A stretch of DNA of 64,000 bases, taken from positions 89,103 to 153,102 of the forward strand of contig NZ_JBPKAO010000011.1 of the NCBI RefSeq assembly GCF_051216895.1, given 5' to 3'. Origin of the DNA: Aquipuribacter sp051216895. GTDB taxonomy: Bacteria > Actinomycetota > Actinomycetes > Actinomycetales > JBBAYJ01. Both the position numbers and the translations under genes were made by a program. The notes under the pieces are model-generated. The model worked only from the letters and a program-made list of their open reading frames with translations, searched no databases and was not told the origin of the DNA. The stretch's first letter is position 1; each line of letters opens with the position of its first letter. Positions 1 through 8,051 of this stretch are shown piece after piece.

Positions 1-852
1 CGAGGTCGTGGCCCGTTCGGTGAAGGACTCCGACAGCGACGGGACGGACGCGACCACGGACAGCCCCAGCACGGCGACCAGGACGGCGATGGCCAGCGCG
101 GGCAACCGCATCCGCTTCTCCAGGACACAGACCACGACCAGGGCGACGACGGCACCCAGCCAGATCGAGCGCGTCTGCGTGAGCACCGTGCCGAGCAGGC
201 ACAGCAGGACGGCCATGACGGCCAGCGCTCGCCACCAGCCTGTGAACCGCGTAGCTGCGAGGGCGCTCGCGGCCGCGATCGTGCCCATCACGAGGCCTGC
301 AGCCTCGGACGCGACGAAGGGCCCTCGAGCGCGGCCGAACTGGATCCCGACCTCGGGGTCGACGATGTACTGCGGCCACACCAGCTGGGGCGCCGTCATC
401 TCGAGCACGGCTGTCACGCCCAGGTAGACCCCCACCAGGACGAGAGTGCGCAGCAGGAGGGCGCGCCGTCGAGGGGTGGACCAGATGAGCGGGGCCAGGC
501 AGAACAGAAAAAAGGGTACGACGATGCGGTCGAGAAGGGCGAACATCGCGGTCGTGTCGGACAGCACCCCGGCCGTCGCAGCCGAGATCAGCACTCCCAG
601 GACCGCCAGCACCATGAACACGTTGACGGGGCGAAGCCGCAGCCGCTGCCAAGCGGCCGGCGTCAGGAGCAGCAGACCCAGGCCGGCGGCGAAAGCCAGC
701 CGGTCCAGCGGTAGCGGGACCCCGGCTGCGGCCGTGTTGCCCGAGAGCAGGCTCAACGGGACGAAGATGGTGAATGCCCACACGTACAGCGGCAGCCACG
801 GCTGCCTCGTCGTGACCGCCTGCGCCTCACGCGTCAGGGGGGGTGAGCTCAC
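1..852 (-). CDS. O-antigen ligase/polymerase-like membrane protein, 3' end off the left edge
   Basis: The minus strand is open from a GTG at 852 to the window edge, giving 284 residues without the C-terminus. The product is strongly hydrophobic with several evenly spaced membrane segments. It contains RGPFVASEAAGLVMG and TQTRSIWLGA, which match the T-x-x-R-x-x-W-x-G pattern of the Wzy_C/O-antigen ligase family. Such proteins polymerise undecaprenyl-linked repeat units or ligate glycans at the outer membrane face. The GTG overlaps the TGA of the upstream Wzz-like gene by 4 bases (GTGA), so the two are probably translationally coupled. A second, divergent ligase-like protein lies at 39843-41477. 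Polymerase versus ligase role cannot be decided from sequence. Confidence 0.85.
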   Translation of the reverse strand, partial: MSSPPLTREAQAVTTRQPWLPLYVWAFTIFVPLSLLSGNTAAAGVPLPLDRLAFAAGLGLLLLTPAAWQRLRLRPVNVFMVLAVLGVLISAATAGVLSDTTAMFALLDRIVVPFFLFCLAPLIWSTPRRRALLLRTLVLVGVYLGVTAVLEMTAPQLVWPQYIVDPEVGIQFGRARGPFVASEAAGLVMGTIAAASALAATRFTGWWRALAVMAVLLCLLGTVLTQTRSIWLGAVVALVVVCVLEKRMRLPALAIAVLVAVLGLSVVASVPSLSESFTERATTS

Positions 853-2000
853 CGGCGGCTCGTGACCTCGTCGGTGCCCTGCCCGGCCGTCTCGTGCGGG
901 TGCGCGTCAGCGTCGCCAGCCACCGAGGCGCTGTTGTGGCGGTCACGCATGGCTGCGAACGGGTCGTCGTCGTCCGCGGCCCACGGCTCCAGCCGGGTGT
1001 CCGTCGACGGCCTCTCCACGGCGTCGGTTTCCGCCACCGCCGGCTGCGAGGCGGGTGAACGGGGACCCGCGTGGCTGCGGCGGCGCTCGCGACCGCTGCG
1101 GCGGGACGCGGTCGTCGCGGTCGTCTGAGCCGGCGCCCGCCGAGTCGTGCGCCAGGCGAGCAGCATGGCCGTGAGCGTTCCGACGAGCAGGCCGAGCACG
1201 GCGCCGATCAGCAGCAGCAAGGTGGCGTCGTCGGCGATCACCTCGGCGGGGCGGGCGATGGTGAGGTCGACCCGGTCGGTGTCCGACAGCTGCAGGTAGC
1301 GCGCGCCCAGCTCGTCCTGGCGGAGGGTGAGGACGCTCAGCTGTGACTCGGCGGTCACCACCTCCGCACGGGCGGCGTCGATGGACGCCTGGGGAGTTGC
1401 GATCTCCTGGTCCGGCTGGACCAGCTGGTCGAGCTCGGTCTGCAACCGCTGCACAAGGACCCGCTGAGAAGCGACCTGACCGCTGACCTCCTCGTACTCA
1501 GCCAGCGCACCCGACGTGATGTCCTCCTGGCTGGCTCCCTGCACCTGGGCCACCAGCGCCTCCGCCAGTGCCTGCGCGGCGACCGCGGCGTCCTCCGGGT
1601 CCGAGCCCGACACCTCGAGGATGATGACGCTGGAGTCCGGGATGGGGGAGGCCGACACCGAGCCGACCGTCTGCGCCGTCTCGGCGCCGATCAGGTCCTG
1701 CAGCCCACCGGTTGCCGACGCGTCGTCCACGAATCGCGAGTACGTGGCGGCCAGCTCCTGCGTGGCGAAGACGACGCCAGGCACCGATTGGGACGCCAGC
1801 GTCTGCCCGCCGACGAGCAGGCGCGTCTCCGCGGTGTAGGTCGGGGGGACCAGCGTGGCCAGGCCGACACCGGCGACCAGGCCCACGGCCATGAGGGGCG
1901 CCGTCAGCCGCCACGAGCGCAGCAGCCGCCGTCCGTGCCGCGTCACCGCGCCGTCGCCCGTCTCGTTCGGCGGCTCGCTACGTGCGTCGTGGTGGGTCAT
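849..2000 (-). CDS. Wzz/YveK-like polysaccharide chain-length regulator
   Basis: This 383-residue protein has one membrane segment near residues 33-51 and a second near 259-283, with an extracytoplasmic stretch between them. That is the layout of Wzz/CapA-type co-polymerases, which set the length of Wzy-made polymers. There is no fused tyrosine-kinase domain. The roughly 100-residue cytosolic tail is rich in Arg, Ser and Asp and includes a DDDDPF stretch. I chose the ATG at 2000 because GGGAG lies five bases upstream, although the frame stays open to 2204. It is followed by and overlaps the ligase-like gene, forming a Wzz-Wzy pair. The divergent neighbour is the malectin protein gene at 2339. 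Confidence 0.82.
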   Translation of the reverse strand: MTHHDARSEPPNETGDGAVTRHGRRLLRSWRLTAPLMAVGLVAGVGLATLVPPTYTAETRLLVGGQTLASQSVPGVVFATQELAATYSRFVDDASATGGLQDLIGAETAQTVGSVSASPIPDSSVIILEVSGSDPEDAAVAAQALAEALVAQVQGASQEDITSGALAEYEEVSGQVASQRVLVQRLQTELDQLVQPDQEIATPQASIDAARAEVVTAESQLSVLTLRQDELGARYLQLSDTDRVDLTIARPAEVIADDATLLLLIGAVLGLLVGTLTAMLLAWRTTRRAPAQTTATTASRRSGRERRRSHAGPRSPASQPAVAETDAVERPSTDTRLEPWAADDDDPFAAMRDRHNSASVAGDADAHPHETAGQGTDEVTSRR

Positions 2001-2338
2001 GCAGGCTCCCGGTGCTTCGCGTCTCGGACATCTGGATCGGCCGTGCCGCGGTCCGCGCCGTCCGCACACGTGCCCGGGAATGGTGCAGGTGGTCACCCCG
2101 GGCCCTGCCATTGTCGCCGACCCGACGAGGTACCGGTGACAGAACGGTTGAGGAAACCCCTCTGGGGGGTGGGCGCGTCGCCTGGTTGGGGGCCGGTGGA
2201 GCACCGTCCGAGACCACCCGTGGCGCTGGGTGCTGCATGAGGATGGTTGAGTGACGGTTGATATACGCAGCGCTACAGGCGCGGGCAGAAACCGCCGTCC
2301 CTAAGGGGGACCCCAACCCAGGAAGAGGCTCCCCCGCC
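2001..2338. promoter_or_regulatory. divergent intergenic region between the Wzz-like and malectin genes
   Basis: This 338-base gap separates two divergent genes, so promoters for both must lie here. I see no convincing ORF. The hexamer GGTTGA occurs three times on the plus strand (near 2144, 2245 and 2256). An AT-richer patch at 2258-2267 (TGATATACGC) could hold a plus-strand -10 element. No complete -35/-10 pair could be fixed by eye. Confidence 0.4.
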
Positions 2339-4624
2339 ATGCGAAACCCACGCAGCCTGCTCGCCATCGCGCTGACCGCCTGCGTCTCAGCCGGGACGCT
2401 CGTCGCCGCCGTCGCTCCTGCCCAAGCCCTGACCAGCCCGTTGCGAATCAACGCCGGGACGACGAAGTCGGCGACCGCCTCCGGCGTGGCCTGGTCCGCG
2501 GACCGGTACGCCGTCGGTGGGTCGACGTCGGCCAGGGGGGTACTCCCCGGCCACCCGGACGCCGCCGTCCTGTCGACGATCAGGTTCGGCATGAGGGGCT
2601 ACGACATCCCGGTGCCCAACGGCGACTACTCGGTGACCCTGCTGATGGCCGAGACCTTCCACACGGCCAAGGGCAAGCGCGTGTTCGACGTCACCCTCGA
2701 GGGCAGCCGCGTGCTGACGTCGCTGGACGTCTTCGCCGCGGCCGGCGGAGCCCACAAGCCCCTCACCCGGACCTTCACCACGACTGTCAAGGACAGCCGT
2801 CTCGACCTGGACTTCGCGGCCAAGGTCGACCACGCCACGATCTCGGGCATCGTCGTCCAGCCCCGGACGGTCTCCGCGCCGGCCCCGGCCCCCGCCCCGG
2901 CACCCTCTCCGATCCCGGCGCCCGCACCCGCTCCCACCCCCGTTCCCGCCGGGAAGGTCGTCCACCAGGTCGACGCCGGTGCGGCCGCTGCATCCACGAC
3001 CGGTGGCATCGCCTGGGCCAAGGACCACGGCTACGTCGGGGGCACCGCGTCCGCGCACACGACGGTGGCCGGCTCGGTCGCGCCGGGTGTCTACGGCAGC
3101 ATCCGCCACGGCATGTCCGGCTACGACCTGGCCGTTGCCGACGGGACCTACGACGTCACGCTCCGCATGGCGGAGACGTTCCACAAGGCCGCCGGCAAGC
3201 GGGTCTTCGACGTCAAGGTGGAGGGGGCGACCGTCCTCAGCTCGTTCGACGTGTACGCGGCGGCCGGCGGCTGGGCCAAGCCCGTCGACCGGACGTTCCG
3301 CACCGTCGTCACGGACGGGCGCCTGGACATCGACTACACCAACCGCGTCGACCGGGCCACGGTCTCCGCCATCACGGTGGCGGCCGTCCCCACGGTCACG
3401 GCCCCCGCCCCGGCGCCCGTGCCCACCCCGGCGCCCGTGCCCACACCCGCGCCCGAGCCGGTCCCCGCGCCCACCCCGACCCCCACCCCTCCGCCCGTAC
3501 CGGCCCCCAGCCCGACCCCTCCGCCCGTACCGGCCCCCAGCCCGACCCCTCCGCCCGTACCGGCCCCCAGCCCGACCCCTCCGCCCGTACCGGCCCCCAG
3601 CCCGACCCCTCCGCCCGTACCGGCCCCCAGCCCGACCCCTCCGCCCGTACCGGCCCCTGCGCCGGTCCCGAACCCGGCCCCCAACCCGGTCGCGGCCGGC
3701 TACCCGTTCTCCGACAGCAGCGTGTGGAGGCAGTCGATCCGCACCGCGCCGATGCACCCGCGCAGCGATGCACTGGTCAAGCACCTCCACCAGTCCGTCA
3801 CCTCGCGCTACAACGGTGTCGCCACCTTCAACGTGTGGGACTACAACTCCAGCTATTACGTGGTCGACGGCAGCAAGACGGCCCGCACCACGGTCAAGTT
3901 CGACAACTGCCAGAACAAGTCGGGCACGCCCAAGGGGCTGTACGACGGAGACAAGCACTTCGTGTCGGTGCCCGTGCCGGCCGACGCCGTGCCCTCGCCC
4001 GGCCGTGACGGTGCGTTGGTCATCTACTCGCCGCAGACCGACCAGCTGTGGGAGTTCTGGCGTGCCTCCAAGAGGTCCGACGGCTGGTACGCCTGCTGGG
4101 GCGGACGGATGGACAAGGTCAGCACCAACATCGGGCACTTCAACGGGAGCTTCGGCACCACCGCCACGGGCCTACCCCACGCCGCGGCGCAGATCAGCCT
4201 CGCCGACGTCCGCTCCGGCAGCATCAACCACGCGATGGGCCTGATCCTGGCCGAACCGGGCGCGTACAAGACCTACAGCTGGCCGGCCCAGCGCAGCGAC
4301 GGCTGGAGCACCCACCCCGACGCGGTGCCCGAGGGCCTCCGCCTACGGCTCGACCCTTCCGTGGACGTGGACAGCCTCAAGCTGCACCCGGTCGCCGCGA
4401 TGATCGCGAAGTCGGCCCAGACCTACGGCTTCATCGTCGTCGACAAGGCCGGGGCGACGGGTGTCTACACCGAGAGCGGCATCCCCGAGAAGAACCGCAC
4501 CGGTACGGATCCCTGGAAGGGCATCCTGGGCTCCACGCCCTCCTACGAGGTGCTCCGCGGGTTCCCCTGGGACAAGCTGCAGGCGATGCCCATGGACTAC
4601 GGCAAGCCCGGAACCGCTCTCTGA
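2339..4624 (+). CDS. secreted protein with two malectin-like domains and an unrecognised C-terminal domain
   Basis: This 761-residue protein starts with a signal peptide ending at AQA (about residues 1-31). I chose the ATG at 2339, preceded by AGGAAGAGG, over the upstream ATG at 2258, because it places the signal peptide at the N-terminus. Two related malectin-like carbohydrate-binding domains follow, at about 34-170 and 207-350, sharing motifs such as AETFH and GKRVFDV. A Pro-rich linker at about 355-451 is encoded by six 30-base repeats. The last 310 residues (452-761) form a domain I do not recognise, with SINHAMGLIL, several Trp residues and Cys residues. Its position at the edge of the polysaccharide locus suggests surface glycan binding, but catalysis cannot be assigned. 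Confidence 0.85.
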   Translation: MRNPRSLLAIALTACVSAGTLVAAVAPAQALTSPLRINAGTTKSATASGVAWSADRYAVGGSTSARGVLPGHPDAAVLSTIRFGMRGYDIPVPNGDYSVTLLMAETFHTAKGKRVFDVTLEGSRVLTSLDVFAAAGGAHKPLTRTFTTTVKDSRLDLDFAAKVDHATISGIVVQPRTVSAPAPAPAPAPSPIPAPAPAPTPVPAGKVVHQVDAGAAAASTTGGIAWAKDHGYVGGTASAHTTVAGSVAPGVYGSIRHGMSGYDLAVADGTYDVTLRMAETFHKAAGKRVFDVKVEGATVLSSFDVYAAAGGWAKPVDRTFRTVVTDGRLDIDYTNRVDRATVSAITVAAVPTVTAPAPAPVPTPAPVPTPAPEPVPAPTPTPTPPPVPAPSPTPPPVPAPSPTPPPVPAPSPTPPPVPAPSPTPPPVPAPSPTPPPVPAPAPVPNPAPNPVAAGYPFSDSSVWRQSIRTAPMHPRSDALVKHLHQSVTSRYNGVATFNVWDYNSSYYVVDGSKTARTTVKFDNCQNKSGTPKGLYDGDKHFVSVPVPADAVPSPGRDGALVIYSPQTDQLWEFWRASKRSDGWYACWGGRMDKVSTNIGHFNGSFGTTATGLPHAAAQISLADVRSGSINHAMGLILAEPGAYKTYSWPAQRSDGWSTHPDAVPEGLRLRLDPSVDVDSLKLHPVAAMIAKSAQTYGFIVVDKAGATGVYTESGIPEKNRTGTDPWKGILGSTPSYEVLRGFPWDKLQAMPMDYGKPGTAL
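3481..3660 (+). repeat. six tandem 30-base repeats coding a Pro-rich linker
   Basis: Six consecutive 30-base units start at 3481, 3511, 3541, 3571, 3601 and 3631. The four middle copies are identical; the first differs near its start and the last at its final bases. Each codes for a decapeptide of the PTPPPVPAPS type. The near-identity suggests recent slippage or recombination and likely copy-number variation. Confidence 0.95.
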
Positions 4625-4635
4625 CCCGGCGTGAC

Positions 4636-4674
4636 GCGTACCACCGGATGGCTGCCCGCCATCCGGTGGTACGC
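4636..4674 (+). terminator. perfect 17-bp hairpin after the malectin gene
   Basis: The arms 4636-4652 and 4658-4674 are perfectly complementary, with the loop TGCCC between them, 12 bases after the malectin gene stop. There is no long T tract, which is common for actinobacterial terminators. It separates this gene from the rfbF cassette. Confidence 0.75.
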
Positions 4675-4809
4675 CCTTGTAACCGCCTCGTGCGACGCCC
4701 CTGCTCGCTACGCTCGTCGACGTACGGGTGGACAGGGGTCCGACCGTGAGCGGCCCCACCCTCGTCGAGGTGCTGCCGGGCGGCACGCAAACAGAGGGGC
4801 AGACGGATC

Positions 4810-5583
4810 ATGAAGGCGGTCATCCTGGCCGGGGGCCTCGGCACCCGGTTGAGCGAGGAGACCTCGGTACGGCCGAAGCCGATGGTCGAGGTCGGCGGGT
4901 ACCCCGTGCTGTGGCACATCCTCAAGAGCTACGCGGCCCACGGGGTGGACGACTTCGTCATCTGCTGCGGTTACAAGGGCGCGATCATCAAGGACTACTT
5001 CGCGAGCTACGCCATGCGGATGTCCGACGTGACGTTCGACCTGAGGCTGAACACCCTGGAGGTGCACGCGGCGAACGCCGAGGACTGGCGGGTCACGCTG
5101 GTGGACACCGGTGACGACACCATGACCGGCGGCCGGTTGCGGCGCGTCCGGCACCACCTGGGCGACGAGCCGTTCTGCTTCACCTACGGCGACGGCGTGG
5201 CCGACGTCGACATCACCGCGCTGCTGGCGTTCCACCGCGAGCAGGGCAAGACGGCCACGATGACCGTCGTGCAGCCCCCCGGCCGTTTCGGTGCCGTGCA
5301 GCTGGGCGAGACCCAGACCGAGGTCCACGCGTTCAGCGAGAAGACCGACGGCGTCGGGGCCTGGATAAACGGCGGGTACTTCGTGCTCGAGCCCTCGGCC
5401 ATCGACGAGATCGATGGGGACGACACGGTGTGGGAGCAGGAGCCGCTGCGCCGGCTGGCGCACGCCGGTCAGCTCGCGGCGTACAAGCACGACGGGTTCT
5501 GGCAGCCCATGGACACGCTGCGCGACCGTAACGTCCTCGAGAACCTCTGGCACAGCGGCAACGCGCCGTGGAAGGTCTGGTGA
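4810..5583 (+). CDS. rfbF: glucose-1-phosphate cytidylyltransferase
   Basis: The 257-residue protein matches RfbF throughout its length. It opens with MKAVILAGGLGTRL, the nucleotidyltransferase signature, followed by RPKPMVEVGGYPVLWHIL and FTYGDGVADVD. RfbF converts alpha-D-glucose 1-phosphate and CTP into CDP-glucose in the cytosol. Seven bases separate it from the next gene. The usual partner, CDP-glucose 4,6-dehydratase (RfbG), is absent from the window. Instead a SAF-domain oxidoreductase, a UXS-like decarboxylase and a UDP-glucose-dehydrogenase-like enzyme follow. CDP-glucose may therefore feed an unusual route here. Confidence 0.9.
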   Translation: MKAVILAGGLGTRLSEETSVRPKPMVEVGGYPVLWHILKSYAAHGVDDFVICCGYKGAIIKDYFASYAMRMSDVTFDLRLNTLEVHAANAEDWRVTLVDTGDDTMTGGRLRRVRHHLGDEPFCFTYGDGVADVDITALLAFHREQGKTATMTVVQPPGRFGAVQLGETQTEVHAFSEKTDGVGAWINGGYFVLEPSAIDEIDGDDTVWEQEPLRRLAHAGQLAAYKHDGFWQPMDTLRDRNVLENLWHSGNAPWKVW

Positions 5584-5590
5584 CACCGCA

Positions 5591-6922
5591 ATGATCCTCG
5601 TCGACACGGCGCTCGCGAAGCGCGCGGAGGACGGCGACCCGGTGCGGTTCGCGATGTTCGGGGCCGGCTTCATGGGTCGCGGCATCGCCAACCAGGTCGC
5701 TCGCTACACCCCCGGCATGGAGCTGGTGGCCATCTGCAACCGGACCGTCGAGGCGGCCGTCGACGCCTACGCGCGCGCCGGCATCACCGACGTCACCGTC
5801 GTGAGCAGCGCCGCAGAGCTGGACGCCGTGGTGGCCCGCGGCGGGTACGCCGTGACCGACGACCCGTCGGTCGTCAACGCGGCCGACCACGTTCAGGTGG
5901 TCGTGGAGGCCACCGGGCACGTCGAGTACGGCGCCCGCGTCACCCTGGAGGCCATCGAGCACGGTAAGCACGTCGTGCTGATGAACGCCGAGCTCGACGC
6001 CACCGTGGGACCACTGCTCAAGGAGCGGGCCGACGCGGCCGGTGTCATCGTCACCGGGTGCGACGGCGACCAGCCCGGCGTCCAGCTCAACACCATCCGG
6101 TTCGTCGAGCAGCTGGGCCTGCGTCCGCTGGTCGCGGGCAACATCAAGGGCCTGCAGGACCGCTACCGCAACCCCACCACCCAGGCCGGCTTCGCCAAGC
6201 AGTGGGGCCAGACGGCCAACATGGTCACGTCGTTCGCCGACGGCACCAAGATCAGCTTCGAGCAGGCGATCGTGGCCAACGCCACGGGCATGACGGTCGC
6301 CCAGCGCGGCATGATCGGCATCGAGCACGACGGTCACGTCGACGACATGCTCGGCATGTACGACATCGACCGGTTGCGTGAGCTCGGTGGCATCGTCGAG
6401 TACGTGGTCGGGGGCAAGCCCAGCCCCGGCGTGTACGTGTTCGCCGAGGCGATCGACACGGCCCAGGCCCACTACCTGGACTACGGCAAGCTCGGCAAGG
6501 GACCGTTGTACAGCTTCTACGTGCCCTACCACCTGACCGTGTTCGAGGTGCCGCTGTCGGTGGCCAGGGTCGCGTTGTTCGGCGACGCCGTCATCGCACC
6601 CGTCGGCCCGCCCGTGGTCGACGTCGTGGCCACCGCCAAGATCGACAGCCGGGCGGGGGAGACGATCGACGGCCTGGGCTACTACATGACCTACGGCCTG
6701 TGCGAGCGCTACGACGTGGTGCGGGCCGAGGGGCTGCTGCCGATGGGCCTGGCCGAGGGCTGCCGGCTGCGCCGCGACGTCGTCAAGGACCAGGTGCTGA
6801 CCTACGACGACGTGGAGCTGCCCACCGGCACCGTCGTCCACCCGCTGCGCGCCGAGCAGGACGAGCGCTTCGTCCCGGCCGCACCCGCCCGGACCACCAC
6901 CACCGGAGGACCCCCCGCATGA
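5591..6922 (+). CDS. NAD(P)-dependent oxidoreductase with C-terminal SAF domain (homoserine-dehydrogenase-like)
   Basis: The 443-residue protein starts with a Rossmann fold around residues 18-45 (MFGAGFMGRG), then a homoserine-dehydrogenase-like catalytic region (VTGCDGDQPGVQLN, LVAGNIKGLQDRYRNP). The C-terminal 70 or so residues resemble a SAF domain. The ATG at 5591 lies 7 bases after rfbF, and the stop overlaps the next start by 4 bases, so it belongs to the rfbF cassette. The natural substrate is unknown. A sugar nucleotide or a precursor of a branched or modified sugar is an inference from context only. Confidence 0.8.
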   Translation: MILVDTALAKRAEDGDPVRFAMFGAGFMGRGIANQVARYTPGMELVAICNRTVEAAVDAYARAGITDVTVVSSAAELDAVVARGGYAVTDDPSVVNAADHVQVVVEATGHVEYGARVTLEAIEHGKHVVLMNAELDATVGPLLKERADAAGVIVTGCDGDQPGVQLNTIRFVEQLGLRPLVAGNIKGLQDRYRNPTTQAGFAKQWGQTANMVTSFADGTKISFEQAIVANATGMTVAQRGMIGIEHDGHVDDMLGMYDIDRLRELGGIVEYVVGGKPSPGVYVFAEAIDTAQAHYLDYGKLGKGPLYSFYVPYHLTVFEVPLSVARVALFGDAVIAPVGPPVVDVVATAKIDSRAGETIDGLGYYMTYGLCERYDVVRAEGLLPMGLAEGCRLRRDVVKDQVLTYDDVELPTGTVVHPLRAEQDERFVPAAPARTTTTGGPPA

Positions 6923-8049
6923 GCACCGACACCACGGGGGGGCAGACCGCGGCGGACGTCGTCGCGGGTGACCTCGACCACATCGTCTCCGGGCTGCGCG
7001 AGGAGCTGGCCGAGATGGCCGGGCACCGGCTGCTCGTCGTGGGCGGGGCCGGGTTCCTGGGCCACTACCTGGTCCAGGCGGCCGTGCACCACAACCGGAC
7101 CGTCGACGCCCCGCCCATCGACGTGACGGTGTTCGACAACTACTCCCGCGGAATGCCGGACTGGCTCACGGCCCTGGACGGCGAGCCGAACCTGACGCTG
7201 CGGACGTTCGACATCACCGAGCCGCTGCCGGCCGACATGGGCCACTACGACTACGTCATCCACGCCGCGTCCATCGCGTCGCCCACGTACTACCGGCTGC
7301 ACCCGATCGAGACGATGGACGCCAACGTCAACGGCCTGCGCACGCTTCTGGAGTACGCGGTGGCGCAGAAGGCGGCCGGGACGCCCCTCAAGGGCTTCCT
7401 GTTCTACTCCACGAGCGAGATCTACGGCGACCCGACGCCCGACATGATCCCCACCCCGGAGACCTACCGCGGCAACGTCAGCTGCACCGGGCCGCGTGCC
7501 TGCTACGACGAGTCCAAGCGCTACGGCGAGACCCTCTGCGTCAACTTCGCGGCCCAGCACGGCGTGCCTGTGACCGTGGCCCGGCCGTTCAACAACTACG
7601 GCCCGGGGTTGAAGATCACCGACGGTCGGGTGCTCAGCGACTTCGCCCGGGACGTCCTGGCCGGGCGCGACATCGTCATGCTCAGCGACGGCAGCCCGAC
7701 CCGGACGTTCTGCTACGTGGCCGACGCCGTGGTCGGGTACTTCAAGATCCTTGTCCGGGGCCGCGCCGGCGAGGCGTACAACATCGGCACCGAGACTCCC
7801 GAGATCAGCATGGCCGAGCTGGCTGACCGCGTGGTCGCGGCGGCCTCGGCCGAGCTGGGTTACACCGGCTGCGTCGTGCGGGGCGAGAGCTCCGACGCGG
7901 AGTACCTGACGGACAACCCCAACCGTCGTTGCCCCGTCATCACCAAGGCACGCGAGGAGCTCGGCTACGACCCGACGGTGCAGGTCGACGAGGGGCTGCG
8001 GCGGGCACTGATCTGGTACCGCGACAACGCGACGGCAGAGGACTCCTGA
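6919..8049 (+). CDS. NAD-dependent epimerase/dehydratase, UDP-glucuronate decarboxylase (UXS)-like
   Basis: The 376-residue extended short-chain dehydrogenase has the NAD motif GGAGFLGHYL near residue 40. Its Tyr/Lys region reads GPRACYDESKRYGET, characteristic of UXS-type NDP-glucuronate decarboxylases; Y and K of YDESK are the expected catalytic pair. Such enzymes turn UDP-glucuronate into UDP-xylose or a 4-keto-pentose. An N-terminal extension of about 35 residues precedes the Rossmann fold. It overlaps the previous gene (ATGA) and is 2 bases from the Ugd-like gene, which would supply a glucuronate substrate. Whether the carrier is UDP or CDP is open, because rfbF is in the same unit. Confidence 0.83.
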   Translation: MSTDTTGGQTAADVVAGDLDHIVSGLREELAEMAGHRLLVVGGAGFLGHYLVQAAVHHNRTVDAPPIDVTVFDNYSRGMPDWLTALDGEPNLTLRTFDITEPLPADMGHYDYVIHAASIASPTYYRLHPIETMDANVNGLRTLLEYAVAQKAAGTPLKGFLFYSTSEIYGDPTPDMIPTPETYRGNVSCTGPRACYDESKRYGETLCVNFAAQHGVPVTVARPFNNYGPGLKITDGRVLSDFARDVLAGRDIVMLSDGSPTRTFCYVADAVVGYFKILVRGRAGEAYNIGTETPEISMAELADRVVAAASAELGYTGCVVRGESSDAEYLTDNPNRRCPVITKAREELGYDPTVQVDEGLRRALIWYRDNATAEDS

Positions 8050-8051
8050 GC

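Noticed and set aside
2268..2338. Leader of the malectin gene with GGGGGACCCCAACC resembling parts of known riboswitch cores
   Set aside because: I could not fit a complete c-di-AMP or c-di-GMP riboswitch consensus or its helices; a covariance-model scan would decide.
3481..3660. Regular repeats that might suggest CRISPR
   Set aside because: The 30-base units are directly adjacent with no spacers and lie inside a coding frame.
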